From contig JAPLNJ010000735.1 of the NCBI GenBank assembly GCA_026692885.1, positions 1-29,360 of the forward strand: 29,360 bases of DNA, written 5' to 3'. This document shows, in pieces, positions 7,342 to 14,855 of the stretch. The notes under the pieces were generated by a model. That model was given only the letters and a program-made list of their open reading frames with translations, did no database searches and was not told the origin of the DNA. The DNA is from Planctomycetota bacterium. Lineage in GTDB: Bacteria > Planctomycetota > Planctomycetia > Pirellulales > Pirellulaceae. How positions within the stretch are numbered: position 1 is the first letter of the stretch; each line of letters opens with the position of its first letter. Both the position numbers and the translations under genes were made by a program.

Positions 7342-7989
7342 TCAAGTACCGAATTGGTGTTGCCGCTGTGCTGGCGGATCTCCGTACTGTGCTCGGAAAT
7401 CCTTATCGCTAAGTGTCAGGGCGTTGATCGGGCTTGCTCGCCTGCGGCTGGGGTCCGGCTTCGCCTCTGCCGGCTTCGCCTCTGCCGGCTTCGGGGATCT
7501 CGCCGTCGGTCCTTGGTTCCCCGCGTCTTCCGGGGCAAGGAAACTCGCCAATCCGAAAATCTGCATCACGTCGTTGATCTCGCTCAGCGTATGCGACGTG
7601 CAGCACGGCTCCCAAAGAATGGTGCCATCGGGGGCGTGCAGCTCTCTCGGTAGCGCCGGCTTGCCGCATAGAAAACATTCTTGCTGGCCATGTCGTTGGG
7701 CTTCGATGCCGTACCGTTCTGGCGTCGGCTGACGGGCCGGCCCGATGCGTCTGAAGCGGGTTCCGCCCGGCCGCTGATTTAGCTCGCTCAGGCTGTGATG
7801 TCCGCATAGCGGGTAGTGCTTGACCGTGCCATCAACGGTGTGCAGCTCTGCCATCGGGGCGGGCTGTCCGCAAATTATGCACGGCTCGCCGTTGGGGGCG
7901 GCGGTGGTCTCGGCTCGTCCCTCGCTGTACCGTGTCAGGGTCGCCCCCGACGTTCCGTAAGTCGGCCCGAAGTATTTTTCAACTTGCAT
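7342..7989 (-). CDS. Tandem Cys-rich (zinc-ribbon-like) protein
   Basis: The 215-residue protein contains two copies of one module: CIICGQPAPMAELHTVDG...LCGHHSLSEL (residues 37-70) and CFLCGKPALPRELHAPDG...PCCTSHTLSEI (105-138). Each has CxxC followed by Cys and His about 20 residues later, a likely zinc site. The tail has a KPAEA tandem repeat and ends in charged sequence. It is probably a nucleic-acid or protein-binding adaptor; no named family was recognised. ATG 7989 has AGGAG seven bases upstream. The gene lies between the 105-residue coiled-coil protein and the 283-residue protein in the element operon. Confidence 0.7.
   Translation of the reverse strand: MQVEKYFGPTYGTSGATLTRYSEGRAETTAAPNGEPCIICGQPAPMAELHTVDGTVKHYPLCGHHSLSELNQRPGGTRFRRIGPARQPTPERYGIEAQRHGQQECFLCGKPALPRELHAPDGTILWEPCCTSHTLSEINDVMQIFGLASFLAPEDAGNQGPTARSPKPAEAKPAEAKPDPSRRRASPINALTLSDKDFRAQYGDPPAQRQHQFGT
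7456..7493. repeat. 15-bp tandem repeat inside the Cys-rich gene
   Basis: CGGCTTCGCCTCTGC occurs twice without a gap (7456-7470, 7471-7485) plus eight bases of a third copy (to 7493). It encodes the KPAEA repeat of the tail. Perfect short tandem copies in coding DNA suggest slippage and possible length variation between strains. Confidence 0.85.
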
Positions 7990-8057
7990 GTTCCCTCTCC
8001 TAAAAAGTCGTCCGTAACCCTCTGGGGGTGCGAACTATCCTCGAAAAACTCAACGCC

Positions 8058-8375
8058 TCACGCATTTTGCGACTTGCCCCGGCTTCGCCCGTGCACGGGG
8101 GCGTGCATTTTCGGCGGCTGGCCGGGCCGGATGGCCGACAGATATGCTTTCCCGGTCGTCATCCATCCGGCAGTCTGAAGCGGCTGTAGCTGGTCTACGA
8201 TTTCCGCCCAGTCAATCCACGCCTTGCCACCCAGAACCAAATGCTCGGCGTCGCCGGTCTGGCACATCTCGGTCTTGGTGGACACTGTGCAAACCACTGG
8301 ACGCCTGGGCGGCGGCTGGTTACGCACGGCCAAGACGGCTTCGATTTTTGCAAGTCGCTTTTCCAAGCCTGTCAC
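8058..8375 (-). CDS. Hypothetical 105-residue protein
   Basis: A short charged helix opens the protein (MTGLEKRLAKIEAVLAV) and may form a coiled coil. A Pro-rich turn and a region with KTEMCQTGDAEHLV follow. No family was recognised. The GTG start at 8375 has AGGAA seven bases upstream and shares four bases (GTGA) with the stop of the upstream gene, a sign of translational coupling. The following 68 bases before the Cys-rich gene hold nothing obvious. Confidence 0.6.
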   Translation of the reverse strand: MTGLEKRLAKIEAVLAVRNQPPPRRPVVCTVSTKTEMCQTGDAEHLVLGGKAWIDWAEIVDQLQPLQTAGWMTTGKAYLSAIRPGQPPKMHAPVHGRSRGKSQNA

Positions 8376-8662
8376 GGGTAGGTTCCTCTCGTCGCCACGG
8401 CTGCGGCTGCGGCGTCCTGGTTGTTGCTCGGCTCCGATGTCACGTCAGCCGCCTCGCTCGCCGCCTGCGTCGTCTTGGTCGCCTGGGATTGGGCTTGGGC
8501 TTCCACCTTCCGCAGTTCTTCGCTGGATCTCCAGTCGGGTCGTGAAAAACTGAACACGGCTTCCCCTCGCACTCTTTCCTTCATGCGGCTGCACGTTGTC
8601 TTGAGTCTGCGGAAACCTTCCGCGGTCATCTTCGCCGGCCGTGGTGATCTTCTGCCCTTCAC
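8372..8662 (-). CDS. Hypothetical 96-residue protein
   Basis: A basic N-terminus (KGRRSPRPAKMTAEGFRRLK) leads to an Ala/Gln/Ser-rich low-complexity C-terminus. No family was recognised. The GTG start at 8662 overlaps the primase stop by four bases (GTGA) and has GGAGG eight bases upstream; the frame is open to 8692. It overlaps the following gene in the same way. The coupling makes it likely that it is translated, though its function is unknown. Confidence 0.6.
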   Translation of the reverse strand: MKGRRSPRPAKMTAEGFRRLKTTCSRMKERVRGEAVFSFSRPDWRSSEELRKVEAQAQSQATKTTQAASEAADVTSEPSNNQDAAAAAVATRGTYP

Positions 8663-11595
8663 GGTTGAACCCTCCCCAGTGGTTTGCCACACCCACGGCA
8701 GAAGGCCCGTCCCTCGCGGTGGACGAATGTGGCAGGGTCCAGGTGGTCACAGACGGGCAGGGGCGGCGGTGTTGCGGGACATGGTGCGGGACATGCGGGT
8801 GATTGCGGAGATGTTTCCAGCTCCCTAGTCTTTTCTTCCCCACTTATGTCATCACATTTTTGCTCCGGTGGAGAGTAAACATCTCCGCCATTACCCGCAT
8901 CACCCGCAACATCACCCGCAGAGAAAATAGCTTCGACACCCCAGGAACCGACCTTCAGGTGTCTGTCATGGCGGTTTACCAGCCGCCGTCCTCCGCAAAC
9001 CCGCCCCACATACTGCCGCAGGGCATATCCGATCCTGCGAGATGTAGGCTTGTCACACGTCTCCCCTACAGCCGCCCGCAGCGTTGGGTACGGATCGGCA
9101 CCGTCTTCTGATAGAGGATGAGACAATAGACGGGCAATATCCGCCGACGTGACCCCAGCACCGTCAACGTCCGCCTCCTCGATGCCGTCAATGAACATTC
9201 GGAGGATTTCCGCAGAACGGTCAGCCGCGCGAACAACCGCCCGTGTCTCGCACGGATCGGGCAGCCCGACCCAGACGATTGCGGAGCGGATTAGGTCCGA
9301 CCACTGCGAAAAACTGCCCCAGGGGATTAGTTGTTGCTCCGGTCTGCCGGCAGCCACGTACGCGCGTAGGACGGTGACAGCCGCAGACGCAAGCCGTTGG
9401 CGGTTCTCACGAACCCAGGTCAGCAAGTCGGGGTGAACGAACCCGCTTCGATCTTCAGGGTTTTCAACAAGCGATTCGACGCGACCATAAAGCACTCGTC
9501 GGGCAGTGTCGGCACCGATCTGTAAATTGTTGCCTGTCGCCACCCAGACCGTCGTAAGCGGTAAGTCACCCGTCATCGTGTTCGTGCCAAGGTTGCGGTC
9601 ATTCCAGGTCGTACCCGTGATAGCTGCGTCCAGGCTCGCCGAACCAAACACGCCTGCGACGTTGTCCAACAGGATCGCCGCAATACCTTCGATGGCTACG
9701 GCGGTGATGGTCTTGCGTATTTCGTTGTCGTCCGCGGTCCATGTTTTTCGGGCAAGGGGATTGCCGTAGACGATCAGACTCGCCGCATCGACCGCGAGCG
9801 ATTTTCCTGCCCCTCTAGTGTTGGCGTCCAACACGAAGGCTGGGCAGCACCCAGCCACGGCGGACCGACCTATCATCGTCTCGACCAAGGCAAGCCAGAC
9901 CGACCGATGGGCTTGACCAGCAAATGGGAAGTCCACAATTACGTCCAACAGCTCGTCAGCCGCCCGCCGTGCGGTCTCGCGGCAGGGGTGGTCTTCGATA
10001 TTTGGGTAGTCTCCGTCTGGAACGTACAACAGACCCGTACCATCATCGTAGCCAGGCACTTGTAGGACCGTTCCATCCGGTCGCAGTGTCGGGGACCGGA
10101 CGATACCGACAAGATTACGGACGCAATCAGGATACTGCCCACGGTCAAACACGGCGGCGGTCAGCCATAAGGGTGGTCGCTTAACTTTCGGGCCGTCGTC
10201 GGTCTCAACTACCAACATGACAGCGGACGCAATACGCTCACGGACGATCGGACGGGGGAGGGGTCGCATTCGCAGCGTCCCATCGGGCAAACTCACTCCG
10301 TACACGTCGGCGTCTGGCGATCGGAGAACTTGCGCAAGCCGCCCCTGCCGTTGGTAGACTCGCTCCGCTGGATTGTGTCCCGGTTTCCATCCAAGCTCTG
10401 CCATCGCCTCGACACACTCACGCGCAACGCGCGCCTCGTCCATGTCCAGGATCACGGGCGGCTTAGTCGCGGTCGGCGGTTGCTGCTCGCTGGCTGGGGA
10501 CTTCGCCGCGGGTTTGCCATAGCCGTTGCTGCTCGGTTTGCCATAGCCTAACTTTGCCAGCGCTCGCCCGGCCGCTTTCACGTCGCCGCCGTGTTCCAGC
10601 AGCATGTAAACTTGGAACGGGTTGTATGCCGTATCTTCCTCAAATGGATCCGCGTTGCCGGAGAAGCAAAAGAACAGGCGATCCCCGTTTAGTGTGGCGC
10701 TATGCCCGTCAGTCTTTCCAGGTCGCCGCCAGCGCTCGTTGTCATCGCCCGGAATGGCATCTCGGATCTTCTGCCACCCTTGCCCGACCAGTACCGCGCG
10801 AACGTCACCACGGGCATTGAAGTCATCCCAGGGCTTGCTATCGTCTGCTAGTCCTTCGGGCTTCGGAAGGCTTGCCTTAGCTGCCGTCGCTGTCGCGCTC
10901 GTTTCCACCGGCTCGTCAAACGATCTGGCAGCGTCCAAGAGGAATTGCCGTTGCTCTGGGGTGATTATGGGTATGGCTAACAGACTGCCTTGAATCAGCC
11001 GATAACCCGGCGTTGGATCGCAGACAATCAGCCCACCCTCCCCGCGGGTCTCAATGAGCGTTATGGTCACGTACCAACGCCCACTAGCGTCTGGCCTTGG
11101 CTTCAACGATTTGCCGTTGATCGTCGCCATGTCGGGACCATCGACGAAGACAATCCGCTTCGCAAGTTTTTGGTTTCCTCCAACGCCGCTAGGACATCTT
11201 TCGTGGACGTGATAGCCGCCCGATGGTGATTGCTCCACCACTAGCGAATCCATCAGCGACGGATTGACGCCCGCAACTTTGCGATTCCACGCCTCATAGC
11301 GGCTACCGCAATCATCAAAGTCCAGAACCTCCTGGTGACCGGCTACCTCGCCACAGATGAGGCAAATGGCGTCAGCGTGGCTAAACCACTTCGGCACTTC
11401 CGCCCGTTCCATCGGCCTGCGTTGGTATTCGCCCCAGGGTAGATTCGTCGGGTACTTGTCAGCGAGTACAGCCCGAAACGGCGATAGCCCAGCGTCTAGA
11501 AATGCGTTCGCCGCCGCGATAAAATTCGGCGCCGTCCGCTCGGCTCCCCGCTGGCCCGGCTTGGCTGGTCTGTCCGTGGTGCTCAACATGCTCAC
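8659..11595 (-). CDS. Primase-polymerase/helicase replication protein
   Basis: The 978-residue protein is probably the replication initiator of the element. The N-terminal 250 residues look like a bifunctional primase-polymerase (archaeo-eukaryotic type): LDFDD (D92, D94) and SPSGGYHVH (125-131, H129) fit its catalytic metal and nucleotide motifs. A Gly/Ala/Pro linker follows. The C-terminal half holds a P-loop, TRGAGKSL (K598), and an ILLDNV Walker B-like strand, as in phage/plasmid helicases. The end carries a CxxC ribbon (FCRGCGKPLG). The GTG start at 11595 overlaps the upstream stop as GTGA and has AAGGAA eight bases before it; ATG 11589 is an alternative. Prim-pol fused to helicase is typical of satellites, plasmids and small phages. 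Confidence 0.85.
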   Translation of the reverse strand: MSMLSTTDRPAKPGQRGAERTAPNFIAAANAFLDAGLSPFRAVLADKYPTNLPWGEYQRRPMERAEVPKWFSHADAICLICGEVAGHQEVLDFDDCGSRYEAWNRKVAGVNPSLMDSLVVEQSPSGGYHVHERCPSGVGGNQKLAKRIVFVDGPDMATINGKSLKPRPDASGRWYVTITLIETRGEGGLIVCDPTPGYRLIQGSLLAIPIITPEQRQFLLDAARSFDEPVETSATATAAKASLPKPEGLADDSKPWDDFNARGDVRAVLVGQGWQKIRDAIPGDDNERWRRPGKTDGHSATLNGDRLFFCFSGNADPFEEDTAYNPFQVYMLLEHGGDVKAAGRALAKLGYGKPSSNGYGKPAAKSPASEQQPPTATKPPVILDMDEARVARECVEAMAELGWKPGHNPAERVYQRQGRLAQVLRSPDADVYGVSLPDGTLRMRPLPRPIVRERIASAVMLVVETDDGPKVKRPPLWLTAAVFDRGQYPDCVRNLVGIVRSPTLRPDGTVLQVPGYDDGTGLLYVPDGDYPNIEDHPCRETARRAADELLDVIVDFPFAGQAHRSVWLALVETMIGRSAVAGCCPAFVLDANTRGAGKSLAVDAASLIVYGNPLARKTWTADDNEIRKTITAVAIEGIAAILLDNVAGVFGSASLDAAITGTTWNDRNLGTNTMTGDLPLTTVWVATGNNLQIGADTARRVLYGRVESLVENPEDRSGFVHPDLLTWVRENRQRLASAAVTVLRAYVAAGRPEQQLIPWGSFSQWSDLIRSAIVWVGLPDPCETRAVVRAADRSAEILRMFIDGIEEADVDGAGVTSADIARLLSHPLSEDGADPYPTLRAAVGETCDKPTSRRIGYALRQYVGRVCGGRRLVNRHDRHLKVGSWGVEAIFSAGDVAGDAGNGGDVYSPPEQKCDDISGEEKTRELETSPQSPACPAPCPATPPPLPVCDHLDPATFVHREGRAFCRGCGKPLGRVQP

Positions 11596-12008
11596 GGGGT
11601 GGGTTCCTTGGTCTGGGTCTGCGGCTGGGGGCGGTCGCAATCATCCTGGGGTGCGAACTTCTGAGCTTTTCCTTGGGTTTCCGGCGTCTCGGCCTCGCCG
11701 GTGTGCACGCCTGCGTGCATATTGGCCTCCGCCTGGGCTGCGGCCAGGTCAGCCAGCCATCGCCGCACGCCGTCCACCGGATACCGTCGCAGTCGTCCCT
11801 GCGGTAACACGGCGGACGGTGGCCCATCGCCACGCCGGGACATCGCCAACACGGTTCCGACACTCACGCCGATGGCCTTGGCCAGCTCGCCGACAGTCAT
11901 CGCCAGCCGCTCGACGGGCGCGGCGGTGATGGTCGCCACTGGCGGGGCGGCTGGGGGCGTCGCCGATTTCTGCCAAGGAAACATGGGGCGGGCGGTGTTG
12001 GTGGTCAT
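11592..12008 (-). CDS. Excisionase-like HTH protein
   Basis: This 138-residue protein has a central winged-helix/MerR-type DNA-binding domain: MTVGELAKAIGVSVGTVLAM (about 37-56), SRRGDGPPSAVLPQGRLRRY as the wing, then VRRWLADL. This is the layout of AlpA/Xis proteins that bind att DNA or regulate islands. A disordered Pro-rich N-terminus and Gln/Pro-rich C-terminus flank it. It is the second gene of the operon, 12 bases after the 61-residue HTH gene, and overlaps the primase start. A role in excision or transcription is inferred. Confidence 0.75.
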   Translation of the reverse strand: MTTNTARPMFPWQKSATPPAAPPVATITAAPVERLAMTVGELAKAIGVSVGTVLAMSRRGDGPPSAVLPQGRLRRYPVDGVRRWLADLAAAQAEANMHAGVHTGEAETPETQGKAQKFAPQDDCDRPQPQTQTKEPTP

Positions 12009-12020
12009 GGGCCGAACCTC

Positions 12021-12206
12021 TTAAGCCGTCGCCGGGGTGCTGGGGGTGGTTCTCGCCTTCAGCTCTTCGAGGACTTTTTCGCGCTCGAAGCGAATCGTCT
12101 TAGGGCTGACTCGGACCGCCTTGACCTTCCCATCTGTGACCCATTTCCGCAGTGTTTGGGGCTGAACACCCAGTTCGGCCGCCATCGCTTTTGTTCGGAC
12201 GAGCAT
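12021..12206 (-). CDS. Small excisionase/AlpA-like DNA-binding protein
   Basis: The 61-residue protein is a single winged-helix domain: MLVRTKAMAAELGVQPQTL (helix-turn-helix), RKWVTDGKVKAVRVSPKTIR (recognition and wing), then a charged C-terminal helix. It matches the excisionase (Xis/HTH_17) type. ATG 12206 is preceded by GGGGGAGG with seven bases between, the best ribosome binding site of the element; the longer open frame to 12326 runs through a terminator and is rejected. It is the first gene of the main operon, behind a leader with two intrinsic terminators, so its expression is probably attenuated. Confidence 0.8.
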   Translation of the reverse strand: MLVRTKAMAAELGVQPQTLRKWVTDGKVKAVRVSPKTIRFEREKVLEELKARTTPSTPATA

Positions 12207-12231
12207 TTCCTTCCCTCCCCCTGTTACCAAT

Positions 12232-12273
12232 AAAAAAAGCCGACGGAGACCACGCTCGTGGTCGCCATCGGCT
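12232..12273 (-). terminator. Intrinsic terminator A in the operon leader
   Basis: On the minus strand an outer stem AGCCGA/TCGGCT and an inner stem GACCAC/GTGGTC form a compound hairpin followed by seven Ts. It lies only 26 bases before the first gene (12206). A 14-codon frame (ATG 12268 to TAA 12224, MATTSVVSVGFFYW) runs through the stem, so translation could disrupt it. The sequence just upstream, CGACCGAGCACCGGAG, is shared with terminator B. Confidence 0.75.
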
Positions 12274-12331
12274 CCGGTGCTCGGTCGCCAATTGGTTTCA
12301 GTTACTACGCGATTTTCTTTGCCCAAGAACT

Positions 12332-12369
12332 AAAAAAGGCCCGCAGAACCTTTGGTGGCTATGCGGGCC
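12332..12369 (-). terminator. Intrinsic terminator B in the operon leader
   Basis: On the minus strand GGCCCGCA and TGCGGGCC form a perfect 8-bp GC-rich stem followed by six Ts. The upstream flank CGACTGAGCACCAGAG parallels that of terminator A. Both lie between the candidate promoter and the first gene of the operon. Confidence 0.8.
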
Positions 12370-12411
12370 TCTGGTGCTCAGTCGGCCGCTATCAGACTTC
12401 AACTACCTATA

Positions 12412-12440
12412 AACGTAGCGACTCACGTAGGTAGTGTCAA
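12412..12440 (-). promoter_or_regulatory. Candidate promoter of the element replication operon
   Basis: A perfect TTGACA (12435-12440) on the minus strand is followed after 17 bases by TACGTT (12412-12417), a mediocre -10; TTTATA slightly further on is an alternative. The promoter is framed by an 8-bp inverted repeat, ACTACCTA (12402-12409) and TAGGTAGT (12428-12435), and contains ACGTAG twice, which suggests an operator. The remaining bases to 12634 hold no convincing gene. Confidence 0.4.
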
Positions 12441-12634
12441 ACGGATAAATCAGATTTTCTTTTGCATCCGTCAGATTCCCCAGCCGTCCCCCCGGCCTCG
12501 CCGCTTGTGTCGGCGGGATGCCGCTCGGCGTCTTAGTGGTCCACGTAGGCGGCTCGCTCGAAAGTGTACATAATGCCACTACTAAGACCACGACGGGCTA
12601 ACCATGTCCCACCCATGCGTATACCATAAGCAGC

Positions 12635-14164
12635 TTACTTCTTCGGGGGATACTTTCGCGTCTTACTGCGGGTGCCCTGCGATTGCTGCGGATTGGGTCC
12701 GTTCGATGTCGTCGGTTGCCGTGCTGCGCCCGTGTCGGTCCTGGTTGGAGTCTGACTAGCCTGTTCACCGCGCGAATCCGGCCAGGTCTCTAACGCTTCG
12801 CGAAGCTCGTACCCCTTGGGTGTCGTCAGCGGCACACCGGTCAAGTGCAAGCGGAATGCGACACTTCCTGGGAGATCAAGCCCGTCAAAACTTCCGTGGA
12901 GGGTCGCTGGCTTGCTCCCGTTTGGTACTTCGGCGAAAAACACCACCCCTCCCGTCTCGCCTGCTTCGATTGTATGAGAACGCGGCCAATCAATGCGTCG
13001 ACATTCCGAACTGGTTCTCTGCACGTATGCCGGATACTTGAAAGCATTATCGGTCTCAAGCTCGCCATGCAGCGTCTCCATTCCCGGATCTCCCGTTTGA
13101 TTGAATTGTCGCATACGATTCGACACTGTTTTCCGCGGACCCAAGTTCTCGACTCGTGCCCAAACGCAAAGGAATTTTTGGCCTCTTGGTGCGCGATCTG
13201 AGGGAAACAGCAAGTTATTTTCTTGGCAAGTCGGCTTCCAGTCGTCCACAAAGCAGTGCTCGAAGGTGAGACGATACTGCGTCACCTTTTCGGAGAGCAT
13301 ACTCTCCGACACCCAAAACGTCGTAGGCGCACCCATTCGGAGCGTTCGCACCCCGGACGACGTGCCAGTCATTGATTGCCCGGTGAACGAAGAATGGAGC
13401 GCCCACACAATCGTCAGCAACGCGAGCCCCCCCAGGACTGCTGCACCCGTAAGGATCCAGGCTACGAAAAGACGGGGATTAGCGGCTCGTCGTCGCTTCA
13501 AATTGTCAACAATCATTGAGGAAGTGCGGCGGTGGGGCGCACCGGAATCGGTAACCCGGCCTGACGGTCCAGGCATCTGCGCGGGGGCTTGATTGATGCT
13601 TTGTTTCGCTATTGTCGGCGTACCCGTTGGAATTGGTGACGGTCGCATCTTCCTGGCCGGTAGGCGCGGGTGCCTGCCACTGCGAATAACAAAGCCCAGC
13701 CCGATCCCCGCTCCACCACCAAGAAACAGTCCCAGTAGGCCAAAGGCAAGAATGTGAACGGGAATTAGGCTCGTTCGAGCCGGGCTCCACGGTACGGCCA
13801 GCGACTTCTCAATGAACCCCCCGAACACTGGCCAATACTGACTCAAGAGCAAGCCGAAAAACGACGAACCAGTCGCACCCGATAATGCACCCACGCAACC
13901 CCCGATAATCGGCGCGAAGAACCCGGACTGACGATTGTCTGATGGGGCATCAGTACGAGACGACAACGCTGGTGGCGGTGGGCAATGCGGCGATGGCGGC
14001 GGGAGTTCGGAATGGACAGCACTGCCCACGCTTGGCGGCTGCGATGGATCACGAACGGGCATCGTGAAGACTTGTCGGCAAAGGGGACACAGAACATCCC
14101 TTCCCGCAAGTTCGGCGACGTAGGCCACCGAGCCGATGCAATGCGGGCAGTTGATGACGGACAT
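12635..14164 (-). CDS. Membrane protein with zinc ribbon and DUF4352-like domain
   Basis: This 509-residue protein starts with a zinc ribbon (CPHC at 6-9, CPLC at 26-29), then a Pro-rich linker. Glycine-rich hydrophobic segments (about 83-107 and 133-160), a basic linker and a third membrane helix (232-256) follow. The region from about 275 to 440 looks extracytoplasmic and beta-rich; GQKFLCVWARVENLG resembles the opening strand of DUF4352-type immunoglobulin-like domains. The tail is low-complexity and basic. AGGGGG lies six bases before ATG 14164. It is separate from the replication operon, next to the right att site, where islands carry cargo. A sensing or surface function is possible, but none can be assigned. 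Confidence 0.7.
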   Translation of the reverse strand: MSVINCPHCIGSVAYVAELAGRDVLCPLCRQVFTMPVRDPSQPPSVGSAVHSELPPPSPHCPPPPALSSRTDAPSDNRQSGFFAPIIGGCVGALSGATGSSFFGLLLSQYWPVFGGFIEKSLAVPWSPARTSLIPVHILAFGLLGLFLGGGAGIGLGFVIRSGRHPRLPARKMRPSPIPTGTPTIAKQSINQAPAQMPGPSGRVTDSGAPHRRTSSMIVDNLKRRRAANPRLFVAWILTGAAVLGGLALLTIVWALHSSFTGQSMTGTSSGVRTLRMGAPTTFWVSESMLSEKVTQYRLTFEHCFVDDWKPTCQENNLLFPSDRAPRGQKFLCVWARVENLGPRKTVSNRMRQFNQTGDPGMETLHGELETDNAFKYPAYVQRTSSECRRIDWPRSHTIEAGETGGVVFFAEVPNGSKPATLHGSFDGLDLPGSVAFRLHLTGVPLTTPKGYELREALETWPDSRGEQASQTPTRTDTGAARQPTTSNGPNPQQSQGTRSKTRKYPPKK

Positions 14165-14286
14165 TGTCAGCCCCCTTCGAGAAGACGAGCGATGCTGCGG
14201 CTGGACGCAAATACCGGCCCCCAGCCTACCACCCGGCGAATCGACCTACAATTAGTGCCGCGTGGACCGATGCCTGGGCCGACAGT

Positions 14287-14463
14287 CTACGGTTCCGTGC
14301 CGATCGCCGCCTTGGCCATCGCCAGAATACCCGCCCGTGTTCCGGCGTCCAGGGGCACGGGGCAGGTGTCAAGCCACTGGTCGACGGTCGGGATTGCACG
14401 TCCTTGTGCACGGGATTCCGAAGGAGTATCATTTTCCCCGTGTTTTTGCTCGGTGTTCGCACC
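14287..14463 (-). other. Stranded alternative C-terminus of the integrase
   Basis: Across the right att core the minus strand reads CTA CCC GGC CAG in the same frame as the integrase LPGQ. It then stays open for 58 codons to TAG at 14287-14289. The tail includes a charged linker and AIPTVDQWLDTC, PVPLDAGTRAGI and LAMAKAAIGTEP, which look protein-like. There is no start codon of its own. In the excised circle it would be joined to the integrase gene. Confidence 0.6.
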
Positions 14464-14476
14464 CTGGCCGGGTAGC
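14455..14476 (+). repeat. Attachment site, right copy
   Basis: GTTCG-CAC-CCTGGCCGGGTAGC repeats the tRNA-Gln 3' end of 1775-1796, with 19 of 22 bases identical and an unbroken 14-base core at 14463-14476. No other tRNA part is present here. It marks the distal end of the element; chromosomal sequence with arsenic genes follows. Confidence 0.85.
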
Positions 14477-14855
14477 TTGGTTTTCTCGATTCTGCGCGCT
14501 GATCACGACGTAACGGGCGCTGGCACCGGCGGATCGCTCCTTCGGCAACGGTCTCCTGCAGAGCAGCGCGTCCGTCGATGCGATTCTGACTCCGCTGGTG
14601 GTGCAAGCTCTGGTCACGGACCAGCCGCGCAGCCTTAGGGCCTTGGTAATCGTCATAAGTCGCGCATCGAGGACTCCGACGTCGGCAGACCATGAAACAA
14701 CGCCGAGATGCGATCGTTTCCAGTGCGACGTTCGTCGGCTGTCAAGGACTCATCGAGGCCACCAAGGCAATCGCCACAGAGATGAGTACCGCATGGAGGG
14801 CCAGCGTGGGCATGAATCGCGATTCGACGATCCACGATACCGGGAGGAGAAAATC
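14477..14855. other. Gene-free stretch between att site and arsD
   Basis: These 379 bases have short open frames but none with a good start or recognisable product. An ArsR regulator, which usually precedes arsD, is not visible. The open frame that runs into arsD from 14598 has no ribosome binding site. Confidence 0.5.

Larger units (their letters stand above)
1783..14476 (-). mobile_element. Integrative element of about 12.7 kb in tRNA-Gln, satellite-like
   Basis: It is bounded by direct repeats of the tRNA-Gln 3' end (cores 1783-1796 and 14463-14476). It carries a tyrosine integrase next to the tRNA, two excisionase-like small proteins, a primase/helicase, an ERCC4 nuclease, a TerS-like HTH protein and a membrane-protein cargo gene at the far end. 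All genes are on the minus strand and mostly overlap or lie within about 70 bases of each other. No capsid, tail, portal, large terminase or relaxase was found. Integrase, Xis/AlpA-like regulator, primase and a TerS-like protein recall phage-inducible islands, but an integrative mobilizable element or degraded prophage cannot be excluded. Confidence 0.85.

Noticed and set aside
12207..12326. N-terminal extension of the small excisionase to 12326
   Set aside because: It would run through an intrinsic terminator; ATG 12206 has a near-perfect ribosome binding site.
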